From the NCBI RefSeq assembly GCF_026262575.1, contig NZ_JAPKFL010000037.1:1-40061 (forward strand): a DNA stretch of 40,061 nt. Direction: 5' to 3'. The first letter of the stretch is position 1. The number at the start of each line of letters is the position of its first letter. Under the pieces are notes generated by a model, which saw nothing but the letters and a program-made list of their open reading frames with translations, made no database searches and had not been told where the DNA came from. Positions 1 through 7,533 of this stretch are shown piece by piece. Made by a program: the position numbers and the translations under genes. Source of the DNA: Streptomyces marinisediminis (lineage in GTDB: Bacteria; Actinomycetota; Actinomycetes; Streptomycetales; Streptomycetaceae).

Positions 1-114
1 CCCCGCGGGGGGGCGCGGCGGGGGGGGGGGCGCCGGGGGCGGGGGGGGCGGGCGGGGGGGGGGCCGGGGGGGGGGGGCGGGCCCCCGCCGTGGGGTCCCG
101 GGCCGCCGGCGGCC
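1..114. other. Extreme poly-G stretch and short palindrome downstream of the sigma gene
   Basis: Roughly positions 5-83 are almost pure G, with runs of 8 to 12 G broken by single C or CG. This is far more G-biased than even the other intergenic spacers here. Positions 101-114 form a perfect palindrome (GGCCGCC/GGCGGCC) just past the sigma factor stop and could act as its terminator. The G tract may be a real G-quadruplex-prone end or an artefact at a contig edge. I see no gene in it. Confidence 0.6.
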
Positions 115-981
115 TCACGCGGCGACGCGGGCCGGGGCACTGCGGGCCGGCGTGCCGCGGCCCGGGGCGTCACGGCGGGGGCTCGGCGCGGCCTCGGCCT
201 CGGCCTGGAGCCGGGCGCAGGTGCGGCTGAGCAGCCGTGAGACGTGCATCTGGGAGATGCCGAGCTGCTCGGCGATGCGGCTCTGCGTCATCTCGCGGAA
301 GAACCGCAGGTAGAGGATGTGCTGCTCGCGCTCGGGCAGTCGGCGCAGCCCCGCTCTGACCGCCTCGCGGGCGACGACGAGGTCGTAGCCGCCGTCCGGG
401 CCGCCCAGGGTGTCCCCGAGCGAGTAGCCGTCGTCCGAGCCGGGCAGTTCGGCGTCCAGCGACAGGGTGCTGTAGCTCTCCAGCGCCTCCAGGCCGACGA
501 GGACGTCCTCCTCGGTGAGTCCGCTGTGCTCGGCGAGCCGGGCGACCGTCGGCGGGCGCTCGTCCAGCCCCCCGTCGAGTTCCCGGTACGCGGCGCGCAC
601 CCGGTTGCGCAGCTCCTGCACACGGCGCGGGACGTGCAGCCCCCACAGGTGGTCGCGGAAGTGGCGTTTGACCTCGCCGACGATCGTCGGCACGGCGAAG
701 CTCTCGAACGCGCTCCCGCGCGCCGGGTCGTACCGGCCGACGGCCTTGACAAGCCCGAGGGCCGCGACTTGTTCGAGGTCCTCCAGCGTCTCGCCGCGAT
801 TGCGGAAGCGCCGGGCCAGCCGCCGGGACATCGGCATCCAGGCGCGGACGATGTCCCGGGCGAGTTCGGCCCGCTCAGCGCTCTCCGGGAGCGCGGCCAG
901 GCGCGTGAACGCCCCCGCGGTGTCGGGGGCGTCGTGGTGCGAGTGGCGGGGGCGGGTCGTGGATATGGCCGGGTCGGTCAT
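115..981 (-). CDS. SigB/SigF/SigG-family RNA polymerase sigma factor
   Basis: A 288-residue alternative sigma factor that directs RNA polymerase to stress or development promoters. Region 2 is seen in RRFRNRGETLEDLEQVAALG and the following AFESFAVPTIVGEVKRHFRD, a hallmark of the SigB/F/G group. Region 3 follows around RVQELRNRVR. Region 4 carries the helix-turn-helix in MTQSRIAEQLGISQMHVSRLL near the C-terminus. The ATG at 981 is chosen because GGGGAGA lies about ten bases upstream and the protein then has normal family length; the frame stays open further upstream but the added sequence looks non-coding. It is divergent from the F420-dependent oxidoreductase gene. A GTTT-N15-GGGTAC promoter of the type read by this sigma class sits at 1108-1132, suggesting autoregulation. 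No anti-sigma or anti-anti-sigma gene is adjacent. The exact subgroup cannot be fixed by eye. Confidence 0.93.
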   Translation of the reverse strand: MTDPAISTTRPRHSHHDAPDTAGAFTRLAALPESAERAELARDIVRAWMPMSRRLARRFRNRGETLEDLEQVAALGLVKAVGRYDPARGSAFESFAVPTIVGEVKRHFRDHLWGLHVPRRVQELRNRVRAAYRELDGGLDERPPTVARLAEHSGLTEEDVLVGLEALESYSTLSLDAELPGSDDGYSLGDTLGGPDGGYDLVVAREAVRAGLRRLPEREQHILYLRFFREMTQSRIAEQLGISQMHVSRLLSRTCARLQAEAEAAPSPRRDAPGRGTPARSAPARVAA

Positions 982-1107
982 GGGCCGTGTCTCCCCAGGG
1001 GGTCGGGCGCTGCGGGCGGGCGGGGGAGCACGGCGCCGGACCGGCGACCCGGTCGGCGCGGACGCCACTCCCCCGGGTGTGCCTGCGGTCCGAAGCACCG
1101 CGGTCGG

Positions 1108-1132
1108 GTACCCCGGCCCCCGGGTGCGAAAC
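1108..1132 (-). promoter_or_regulatory. SigB-type promoter for the sigma factor gene
   Basis: Read on the minus strand, GTTT (1132-1129) is followed by 15 bases and then GGGTAC (1113-1108). This fits the Streptomyces SigB-class consensus GNNT-N14-16-GGGTA(C/T). It would start a transcript near 1100, giving a leader of about 120 bases before the ATG at 981. A sigma factor of the same class is the gene it serves, so self-activation is the natural inference. Confidence 0.6.
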
Positions 1133-1135
1133 GAG

Positions 1136-1161
1136 GTTTTTCCCCCCGATCCGTGCGGTAC
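1136..1161 (+). promoter_or_regulatory. Possible SigB-type promoter for the F420-dependent oxidoreductase
   Basis: On the plus strand GTTT (1136-1139) is followed by 16 bases and CGGTAC (1156-1161), one base off GGGTAC. The -10 overlaps an inverted repeat (1151-1158 with 1162-1169, loop TAC). A second inverted repeat (TCGCAT 1177-1182 with ATGCGA 1186-1191) lies just downstream. Either could bind a repressor. The promoter match is weaker than the one on the other strand. Confidence 0.3.
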
Positions 1162-1226
1162 CCGCACGGTGACCGTTCGCATGGCATGCGACCGACAGCC
1201 GACCCGCCCCGACGGGCAGGAGAGCG

Positions 1227-2225
1227 ATGACCGAGACGCCGACGACCACGGGCCGCACCCGCTACGGCTACTTCCTCGCGTGCGAGGACCACGGGCCGAA
1301 GGCACTGGTGGAGCAGGCCAGAATGGCCGAGGACGCCGGGTTCGAGGCGCTGTGGATCTCCGACCACGTCCACCCCTGGGTGGACGCGCAGGGCCACAGT
1401 CCCTTCGTGTGGTCGGTGATCGGCGCGCTCTCGGAGGCGACGTCGCTGCCCGTGCAGACGGCGGTGACGTGCCCAACCGTCCGCGTCCACCCCCTCGTCG
1501 TCGCGCACGCCGCGGCGACGAGCGCCGTCCAGCTCGGGGGCCGCTTCCGGCTCGGAGTGGGCACCGGCGAGGCGCTCAACGAGCACGTCACCGGGGAACG
1601 CTGGCCGCCCGCGCCGGTGCGGCTTCAGATGCTGGAGGAGGCGGTGCACGTCATCCGCCGGCTGCACACCGGCGAGCAGGTCACCCACCACGGTCGGCAC
1701 TACACCGTGGAGAACGCCCGCCTGTACGACCTGCCGGACACGCCGGTGCCGATCGACGTCTCCGGCTTCGGGCCGGCCGCGATCGCGCTGGCGGCCCGCA
1801 TCGCGGACGGTTTCGTCTTCTCCGGCGCGCAGGCGGAGCCCGTCCAGGAGTTCCGGCGCAGCGGCGGCGGGCGCCTGGGCGAACAGGCCCCGGCCTGCAC
1901 GGGGGTGAAGGCCTGCTTCGACCGCAGCCGCGAGGAGGCGGTGCGCACGGTGCTGCGGCGCTGGCCCAACCTCTTCCTCCCCGGCGAGCTGGGGCAGGTG
2001 CTGCCCACCCCCGCGCACTTCGAGCAGGCGGCGAAGCTGGTCACCGAGCAGCACGTCACCGACTCCCCGATCCCCTGCGGACCCGATCCGCACGAGCACG
2101 CGGCGGCGCTGCGCGAGGCCGCCGAGGCCGGGTTCGACGGCGTTTTCGTCAGCCAGATCGGCCCGGACGTGCGGGGGTTCTTCGACTTCTACCGCACCGA
2201 GGTGCTGCCGCGGGCGCGCGCCTGA
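1227..2225 (+). CDS. LLM-class F420-dependent oxidoreductase, glucose-6-phosphate-dehydrogenase-like
   Basis: A 332-residue luciferase-like TIM-barrel enzyme that uses coenzyme F420. The ISDHVHPW stretch near residue 45 and GVGTGEALNEHVTG near residue 115 match the His, Trp and Glu positions known in F420-dependent glucose-6-phosphate dehydrogenases (FGD). VSGFGPAAIALAARIADGF near residue 180 is the usual LLM cofactor-site stretch. The actual substrate may differ, since many actinobacterial paralogues of this family do not use glucose-6-phosphate. The ATG at 1227 has AGGAGAG just upstream. It is divergent from the sigma factor gene and is followed by the baeRF2 gene in the same direction after 67 bases, with an 8-bp hairpin between them. 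Cytoplasmic; no signal peptide seen. Confidence 0.85.
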   Translation: MTETPTTTGRTRYGYFLACEDHGPKALVEQARMAEDAGFEALWISDHVHPWVDAQGHSPFVWSVIGALSEATSLPVQTAVTCPTVRVHPLVVAHAAATSAVQLGGRFRLGVGTGEALNEHVTGERWPPAPVRLQMLEEAVHVIRRLHTGEQVTHHGRHYTVENARLYDLPDTPVPIDVSGFGPAAIALAARIADGFVFSGAQAEPVQEFRRSGGGRLGEQAPACTGVKACFDRSREEAVRTVLRRWPNLFLPGELGQVLPTPAHFEQAAKLVTEQHVTDSPIPCGPDPHEHAAALREAAEAGFDGVFVSQIGPDVRGFFDFYRTEVLPRARA

Positions 2226-2232
2226 ACCAGTC

Positions 2233-2252
2233 GGCCGCCCGTCCGGGCGGCC
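2233..2252 (+). terminator. Small GC hairpin after the F420-dependent oxidoreductase gene
   Basis: GGCCGCCC (2233-2240) and GGGCGGCC (2245-2252) form an eight-base-pair stem around a GTCC loop, eight bases past the stop. There is no U tract, as is common in actinobacteria. It may only weaken read-through into the next gene. Confidence 0.45.
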
Positions 2253-2292
2253 CCACGAACGACCGCACGACTCACCACGACGAAGGGGAGCC

Positions 2293-3459
2293 ATGGACCT
2301 CGGATTCCTCACCCCGCTGTACGACCGCACCGGCCCGTGGGCCACGGTCTACACCACGACCGCGACCGGCACCGAGGACGCCGCCGCCCGGCAGGAGCTG
2401 CTGGCCCGCGAGGCCGGCGAGCGGCTCGCCGAGCAGGGCGCCGACGACCGTACCCGCCGCGCGGTCCACGAGGCGCTGCGCACCCCGCCGGACGGCCCGC
2501 ACCCGGCCGGACGCGCGCTGTTCGCCACCGGCGGCGAGGTGGTGCTCGACCGTCCGCTGTCCACCGCGCCCCCGTTCGACGCCGACGTGAGCTGGAGCCC
2601 GCTGCCGCACGTCGCGCCCCTGCTGGACCTGGCCGTGACCGAGCCCTCGTGCCTGCTGGCGCGGGTGGACCGCACCGGCGCCGACTTCGAGCTGCGCTCC
2701 CCGCTGAGCACGCGGGACGCGGGCGGCGCCGAGGGCGACGACTGGCCGATCCACCGCACCGGGACCGCCGACTGGTCCGAGCGGCACTTCCAGAACGCGG
2801 TGGAGAACACCTGGGAGCAGAACGCGGCCGCCATCGCCGAAGCCGTCTCCGAGGCGCAGCGGCGCACGGGCGCGGAGCTGGTCGTCATCGCCGGGGAGCA
2901 GCGCGAGTGCCTGGCCGTCCGGGACCGGCTGCCCGAGAAGCTCCACGACCACACGGTCGTGGCCGAGCACGGCACGCGCGGCCCGGGCACCAACGAGGCC
3001 GCCGGCGAGGAACGGCTCGACCAGGAGCTGGAGGAGATCCGCACGGCGTACGTGCGGCGGCGCACGGCCGAGGCGCTGGACCGGTTCCGCGCCGGGCGGC
3101 ACCAGGGCGACGGCGGGCGCGTCGACGCCGCCGAGGGCGTGCCCGCGCTCGTGGAGGCCGCGCAGGAGCACCGGATCGCCCAGCTCCTCATCCGGCCGGA
3201 CGGGCCGGACCTGGGCCGCGAGGTGTGGGTCGGGCGGGACCCGGACCAGATCGCGCTGCGCCGCACCGACGCGAAGGCGCTGGGCGACTCGGAGCCGTTC
3301 GCGGCACGGGCCGACGACGCGCTGCTGCGGGTCGCGGCGGTGACGGGCGCCGAGGCGCTGTCCGTGCAGCCGCTCACCGACCCGCGGGGCACGGGCGCGA
3401 ACGTGCCCGACGAGCCCTCCGGCGGCTTCGGCGCCCTGCTGCGGTGGCCCGCCGCCTGA
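2293..3459 (+). CDS. baeRF2-domain protein, Rv2629-like (bacterial archaeo-eukaryotic release-factor family)
   Basis: A 388-residue protein resembling the actinobacterial baeRF2 / Vms1-Ankzf1-like family, relatives of eukaryotic eRF1 and of M. tuberculosis Rv2629. Recognisable parts are the N-terminal FLTPLYDRTGPWATVYTTT, the central HFQNAVENTWEQNAAAIAEA, and HGTRGPGTNEAAGEERLDQE before a helical region. It ends with a domain containing EGVPALVEAAQEHRIAQLLI. Related eukaryotic proteins release nascent chains from stalled ribosomes; whether this one acts on ribosomes is not shown. AAGGGGAGCC precedes the ATG. It lies between an F420-dependent oxidoreductase and a Hrp1-like CBS protein. In M. 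tuberculosis, Rv2629 and Hrp1 (Rv2626c) belong to the DosR dormancy regulon, so a role in quiescence or stress is a reasonable inference. Confidence 0.78.
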   Translation: MDLGFLTPLYDRTGPWATVYTTTATGTEDAAARQELLAREAGERLAEQGADDRTRRAVHEALRTPPDGPHPAGRALFATGGEVVLDRPLSTAPPFDADVSWSPLPHVAPLLDLAVTEPSCLLARVDRTGADFELRSPLSTRDAGGAEGDDWPIHRTGTADWSERHFQNAVENTWEQNAAAIAEAVSEAQRRTGAELVVIAGEQRECLAVRDRLPEKLHDHTVVAEHGTRGPGTNEAAGEERLDQELEEIRTAYVRRRTAEALDRFRAGRHQGDGGRVDAAEGVPALVEAAQEHRIAQLLIRPDGPDLGREVWVGRDPDQIALRRTDAKALGDSEPFAARADDALLRVAAVTGAEALSVQPLTDPRGTGANVPDEPSGGFGALLRWPAA

Positions 3460-3484
3460 CCGCGCGAGCGGCGCCCGCGCCCCT

Positions 3485-3519
3485 CCCGCCCGCCCCGGGC
3501 ACGCCCCGGGGCGGGCGGG
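3485..3519 (+). terminator. Perfect 14-bp GC hairpin after the baeRF2 gene
   Basis: CCCGCCCGCCCCGG (3485-3498) pairs perfectly with 3506-3519 around a seven-base loop, 26 bases past the stop. It has no U tract. Nearly the same arms recur in the hairpin at 31021-31053. Confidence 0.7.
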
Positions 3520-3522
3520 GCG

Positions 3523-3551
3523 CCGTGGGCCGCGGTTGCCGCGGGCCACGG
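3523..3551. promoter_or_regulatory. Imperfect 13-bp inverted repeat upstream of the CBS gene
   Basis: CCGTGGGCCGCGG (3523-3535) and CCGCGGGCCACGG (3539-3551) form an inverted repeat with one mismatch and a TTG centre. It lies about 70 bases before the CBS gene start and just after the preceding terminator hairpin. It could be an operator or a second termination hairpin. I could not match it to a known DosR-type box. Confidence 0.35.
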
Positions 3552-3622
3552 CCGGGCGGAGGATGGACGGTGCCGTACGGGCTCGCCGGCGGCACCGCGC
3601 AAGCGTCCACGTGGAGGTACCC

Positions 3623-4042
3623 ATGACCACGGCGAAGGACATCATGCATCCCGGTGCGCAGTGGATCCCCGCCACCGAAACCCTCGACCGCGCCGCGCAG
3701 CTCATGCGCGAACTCGACGTCGGCGCGCTCCCCGTGAGCGACGCCGACGAGCGGCTGTGCGGCATCGTCACCGACCGCGACATCGTGGTCAAGTGCGTGG
3801 CCGCCGGGCACGACCCCGCGAAGGTCACCTGCGGCGATCTGTGCCAGGGCACGCCGCGCTGGATCGACTCCGGGGCCGACGTCTCGGACGTGCTGACGGA
3901 GATGGAGGACCACCAGATCCGGCGGCTGCCGGTGATCGAGGACAGGCGGCTGGTCGGCATGATCAGTGAGCACGACCTCGCCCACCACCTGTCGGACGGG
4001 CAGATCGCCCACTTCGTCGAACGCGTCTACGCCGGCCGCTGA
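3623..4042 (+). CDS. CBS-domain pair protein, Hrp1-like
   Basis: A 139-residue protein made of two CBS motifs and little else. The first spans roughly residues 8-62 (DIMHPGAQWIPATETLDRAA to GIVTDRDIVVK) and the second roughly 73-130 (RLPVIEDRRLVGMISEHDLA). The layout and many residues resemble M. tuberculosis Hrp1 (Rv2626c), a DosR-induced hypoxic response protein. CBS pairs commonly bind adenine nucleotides, but the ligand here is unknown. The ATG at 3623 is chosen for the GGAGGT site five bases upstream; the frame stays open further upstream but reads as low-complexity arginine-rich sequence. It is the last plus-strand gene of this block and converges with the S9 peptidase gene over a hairpin. 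Confidence 0.88.
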   Translation: MTTAKDIMHPGAQWIPATETLDRAAQLMRELDVGALPVSDADERLCGIVTDRDIVVKCVAAGHDPAKVTCGDLCQGTPRWIDSGADVSDVLTEMEDHQIRRLPVIEDRRLVGMISEHDLAHHLSDGQIAHFVERVYAGR

Positions 4043-4056
4043 CCCGCCCCGGCCAT

Positions 4057-4089
4057 CCCGCCCGCCGCGGGGACGTAGCGGTGGGCGGG
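4057..4089. terminator. Convergent-gene hairpin between the CBS and S9 peptidase genes
   Basis: CCCGCCCGCCGC (4057-4068) pairs with GCGGTGGGCGGG (4078-4089), with one G-T wobble in the plus-strand RNA and a nine-base loop. It sits between the stops at 4042 and 4113, so it can serve both converging transcripts. Confidence 0.55.
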
Positions 4090-4112
4090 GCCGGCGGACG
4101 GCGCGCCCGCAC

Positions 4113-6110
4113 TCACCCCACCGGGGGCTCCGGGAAGCCGAACACCCGCGCGTACAGGGCGAGTTCCTCCTGGGCGCACCGGGCGATCGTGGCGGCGCGG
4201 CGGAACCCGTGGGCCTCGCCCTCGAAGGTGAGGTAGGTGTACGGCGGGGGCTCCTCGCCCGCGCGCCCCTCCAGGGCGGTGAGGAAGCGCTCGCACTGGT
4301 CGGGCGGGCAGATGCGGTCCTCCAGCCCCTGGAGCAGCAGGAACGGCGCCCGCAGCCGGTGGACGTTGCGGGCGGGCGAGCGCTCGCGGTACCGGTCGGC
4401 GTCGCGCTCGGCGTCGCCGATGAGGCCGTCGAGGTAGCGGGACTCGAAGTCGTGGGTGCCGCCGCGCGCCCAGCCCTCCGGCTCCAGGATCGGGAAGCTG
4501 ATCGCGGCGCACGCGTAGACGCCTTCGGCGGCCGGTGAGGTCAGCGACACCGCCGACGTCCAGCCGCCCGCGCTGCCGCCCCGGATGGCGAGACGCGCGC
4601 GGTCGGCCTCGCCCTCGGCCGCGAGGGCGAGGGCGACGGCCGCGCAGTCCTCGACGTCCACCACGCCCCAGGCCCCGCGCAGCCGTTCCCGGTAGGCGCG
4701 GCCGTACCCGGTGGAGCCACCGTAGTTGACCTCCACCACGCCGATACCGCGGCTGGTGAAGTAGGCGATGCCCAGGTCCAGCACGAGCGGCGTGCGCCCG
4801 GTGGGGCCGCCGTGCACCCACACCACGTACGGCGGCGCCGCACCGCGCGGCCCGACGTGCTCCGGGTGGCGGGGCGGGTAGACGTGCGCGTGCACCTCGC
4901 GGCCGCCCGGGCCGGGGAACGTGCGCGCCCGGGGGCGCGGGTAGTAGGCGGGGTCGACGAGGTCGGTGTGCGGCCGGCCGAGGACGCGGCTGTGACCGGT
5001 GCGGGTGTCGAGCTCGACGAGTTCGTAGCCGCGGTCGGCGGCCGCCGCGGCGCCCACGACGCGGGTGCCCTCCACCGCCAGCCCTGACCCCCACTCGGTC
5101 CACGGGCCGGAGGCGTCCACCACCTGTCCGGTCCGCGGGTCGAGTACGCCCAGCCGCTTGGCGCCCCGCCCGTACAGCACCGCGACCGGCCCTTCGGGCA
5201 GCGGGGCGAACCAGCGCTGCCCCACGCGCCAGAGCGCGTCGGCGAACTCCTCCGGGCGCGGACAGAGGTTGACCGGCGGCCCGCCCGCCGGGTCCACCCG
5301 GTGCAGGTTCCACCAGCCGGTGCGGTCGGTGGCGGCCAGCAGGGTGCCGTCGGCGGCCCAGTCGGCCTGCGCGACGGACTCCTGCGGCCCGCCCAGCACC
5401 GTGCGGACGCCGGTCAGGTGGCCGTCGGCGGCCACGTCGGCCAGGCGCAGCTCGCTGCCGTCCCACGGCATGCGCGGGTGGTCCCAGGCCAGCCACACCG
5501 CCTGCCGGCCGTCCGGGGAGAGCCGGGGCCCGGTGACGAAGTCGTGCGTGGCGGCGGTGAGTTCCCTGACCGCGGCGCGGTCCTCGGCGGCCGAGCCGTC
5601 CAGCGGGACGGCGGCCGGCACCCGGCGGACGTCGGTGGGGGCGGCGCCGGTGGACTCCTCCAGCACGCACCACACCTCGCCGCGCTCCGGGCACACCACG
5701 GGGTCGGCCCAGCGCAGCCCGTCCCCCACGGCCGTCACGGGGGTCAGCGGGCGCGGCACGGCCCCGGGCGCGTCCGGCTCCAGGGCGTACAGGCGCTGGT
5801 CGGGGTGGTGCGTGAAGACCAGCAGCGGGCCCGCATCGGCGCGCGGCGTCCCGGCCCAGGGGGAACCCCCGTACTCCATGACCCGGTTGCGCACGTCCCA
5901 GGGCGGCGGCAGCACGGACTCCGGCTCGCCGGAGCCGTCCGCGCGCAGCCGCAGCAGGGCGTACCGGCCGCCCTCCGCGGGGCGCGGCACCGTCCACAGC
6001 AGGTCGCCGCCTACGGCACCGGGGAACTCCGGGCGGCCGGTGTGCCCGGCGACCAACGCGGCGTCGACGGGCGAGGGCCAGGTGCCGTACGGGGCCGGGG
6101 TCGAAGTCAT
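4113..6110 (-). CDS. S9 (prolyl oligopeptidase) family serine peptidase
   Basis: A 665-residue cytoplasmic peptidase of the S9 clan, most like the dipeptidyl/acylaminoacyl group. Residues about 1-390 look like a beta-propeller that gates substrate. Residues about 400-665 form an alpha/beta-hydrolase domain. By my count the catalytic triad is Ser513 (in RGGSAGGW), Asp598 (GLEDRICP) and His634 (GEAHGF). HGGPTG upstream is the usual oxyanion-hole stretch. The ATG at 6110 has AAGGAGGA about ten bases upstream. No signal peptide is seen. It follows the M55 and M20 peptidase genes on the same strand after a 94-base gap, so it may be co-transcribed with them or have its own promoter. Expected substrates are short peptides; specificity is not visible. 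Confidence 0.9.
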   Translation of the reverse strand: MTSTPAPYGTWPSPVDAALVAGHTGRPEFPGAVGGDLLWTVPRPAEGGRYALLRLRADGSGEPESVLPPPWDVRNRVMEYGGSPWAGTPRADAGPLLVFTHHPDQRLYALEPDAPGAVPRPLTPVTAVGDGLRWADPVVCPERGEVWCVLEESTGAAPTDVRRVPAAVPLDGSAAEDRAAVRELTAATHDFVTGPRLSPDGRQAVWLAWDHPRMPWDGSELRLADVAADGHLTGVRTVLGGPQESVAQADWAADGTLLAATDRTGWWNLHRVDPAGGPPVNLCPRPEEFADALWRVGQRWFAPLPEGPVAVLYGRGAKRLGVLDPRTGQVVDASGPWTEWGSGLAVEGTRVVGAAAAADRGYELVELDTRTGHSRVLGRPHTDLVDPAYYPRPRARTFPGPGGREVHAHVYPPRHPEHVGPRGAAPPYVVWVHGGPTGRTPLVLDLGIAYFTSRGIGVVEVNYGGSTGYGRAYRERLRGAWGVVDVEDCAAVALALAAEGEADRARLAIRGGSAGGWTSAVSLTSPAAEGVYACAAISFPILEPEGWARGGTHDFESRYLDGLIGDAERDADRYRERSPARNVHRLRAPFLLLQGLEDRICPPDQCERFLTALEGRAGEEPPPYTYLTFEGEAHGFRRAATIARCAQEELALYARVFGFPEPPVG

Positions 6111-6146
6111 CGGCGGCCGTCCTCCTTGGTGAGCGGGCGGAACACA

Positions 6147-6176
6147 GCGGTGCGGTGCGGGGGCGGTGCGGTGCGG
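6147..6176. repeat. Short tandem repeat between the M20 and S9 peptidase genes
   Basis: The 14-base string GCGGTGCGGTGCGG occurs at 6147-6160 and 6163-6176, within a longer GCGGT/GGGGC-rich stretch reaching about 6200. On the transcribed strand it is C-rich and unstructured. Function unknown. Confidence 0.7.
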
Positions 6177-6204
6177 CGGGCGGGGCGGCGGGGCGGGCGC
6201 GGTG

Positions 6205-7533
6205 TCACAGGGCGCGCAGGGCGCGGTCGAGGACCCGCAGCCCGAAGTGCAGGGCGTCCACCGGCACCCGCTCGTCGACGCCGTGGAAGAGCGCGCCGTA
6301 GTCGAAGCCGGGCGGCAGCCGCAGCGGCGAGAAGCCGTAGCCCGCGACCCCGAGCCGGGAGAACTGCTTGGCGTCCGTCCCGCCGGCCATGCAGTACGGC
6401 ACGGCGTGCGCGCCGGGGTCGAAGTGTTCGACGGCCTCGCACAGCGTGGCGTACGTGGGTGAGTCGACCGGGGCCTCCAGCGGGATCTCGCGGTGCTGGT
6501 ACTCCCAGGTGACCTCGGGGCCGGTCAGCTCGTCCAGGGTGCGGGCGAACTCCTCCTCGCCGCCGGGCAGGACGCGCCCGTCCACGAAGGCCGTCGCGCT
6601 GCCGGGAATGACGTTGACCTTGTACCCGGCCGCCAGCATGGTCGGGTTGGCGCTGTTGCGCAGGACGGGCCGCACCAGCTCGGCGGCGGAGCCGAGCCGC
6701 TCCAGCAGGGCGTCGGCGTCGAAGCCGGGGGCGTCGAGGTCGCCGGTCTCCACGCCGCGCAGGGCGGCGAGCCGCACGAGGGCGGCGCGCACCGTCGGCG
6801 TCAGCCGCAGCGGCCAGGCGTGGGCGCCGACGCGGGTGACGGCCGCGGACAGCCGCGTGACGGCGTTGGCCCGGTTGACCTTGGAGCCGTGCCCGGCCGT
6901 GCCGCGCGCCGTCAGCCGCAGCCAGGCGGTGCCGCGCTCGGCCGAGGCGACGGGGTACAGGCGCTGCCCGTCGTCGGTGTGCACGGTGAACGCGCCGGAC
7001 TCGCTCAACCCCTCGGTGCAGCCGTCGAACAGGGCCGCGTGCCGCTCGGCGAGGAAGGCGGCGCCGTACTCGGCGCTGTCCTCCTCGTCGGCGGTGAACG
7101 CGAGCACCACGTCCCGGCGCGGGCGCACCCCGGCCCGGGCCCAGGCCCGCACCAGGGTGAGGACCATCGCGTCCATGTTCTTCATGTCGATCGCGCCGCG
7201 CCCCCACACGCACCCGTCCCGCAGCTCGCCGGAGAAGGGGTGCACCGACCACTCGGCGGGGTCGGCCGGGACGACGTCGAGGTGGCCGTGGACGAGGAGC
7301 GCGCCGGCCGACGGGTCGGTGCCGGGGACCCGGGCAACGACGTTGGTGCGGCCGGGCGCCCTCTCCAGCAGGCGCGGCTCGATCCCGGCGTCGGCCAGGC
7401 GGGCGGCGACGTACTCGGCGGCGGGGCGCTCGCGGCCCTCGCCGCCGCCCCGGTTGGTCGTGTCGCACCGGATGAGGTCGGCGGTGGCCTCGACCACCTC
7501 CGCCAGCGCCCTCGCGTCGATGTGCTCAGCCAT
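6205..7533 (-). CDS. M20 family metallopeptidase (ArgE/DapE/CPG2-type)
   Basis: A 442-residue zinc-dependent amidohydrolase or peptidase. Metal-site motifs are in order: HGHLDVVPAD near residue 85, GRGAIDMKNMD near residue 115 and ADEEDS near residue 150, followed by a dimerisation domain and a C-terminal MAGGTDAKQFS stretch. Family members hydrolyse N-acyl amino acids, dipeptides or carboxypeptidase substrates; the substrate here cannot be read from sequence. The ATG at 7533 has GGAGGAGG upstream. Its first eight bases overlap the end of the M55 D-aminopeptidase gene, so the two are almost surely translated from one mRNA. That pairing suggests sequential breakdown of peptides, possibly ones holding D-amino acids. 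No signal peptide is seen. Confidence 0.9.
   Translation of the reverse strand: MAEHIDARALAEVVEATADLIRCDTTNRGGGEGRERPAAEYVAARLADAGIEPRLLERAPGRTNVVARVPGTDPSAGALLVHGHLDVVPADPAEWSVHPFSGELRDGCVWGRGAIDMKNMDAMVLTLVRAWARAGVRPRRDVVLAFTADEEDSAEYGAAFLAERHAALFDGCTEGLSESGAFTVHTDDGQRLYPVASAERGTAWLRLTARGTAGHGSKVNRANAVTRLSAAVTRVGAHAWPLRLTPTVRAALVRLAALRGVETGDLDAPGFDADALLERLGSAAELVRPVLRNSANPTMLAAGYKVNVIPGSATAFVDGRVLPGGEEEFARTLDELTGPEVTWEYQHREIPLEAPVDSPTYATLCEAVEHFDPGAHAVPYCMAGGTDAKQFSRLGVAGYGFSPLRLPPGFDYGALFHGVDERVPVDALHFGLRVLDRALRAL

Noticed and set aside
3523..3551. DosR-type box upstream of the Hrp1-like gene
   Set aside because: The inverted repeat does not fit the GGGACTT-N3-GTCCC-like consensus; it is kept only as an unassigned repeat.
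2272..3960. Minus-strand open frame of 562 codons opposite the baeRF2 and CBS genes
   Set aside because: It spans two recognised plus-strand genes and the terminator between them and shows no domain signature.
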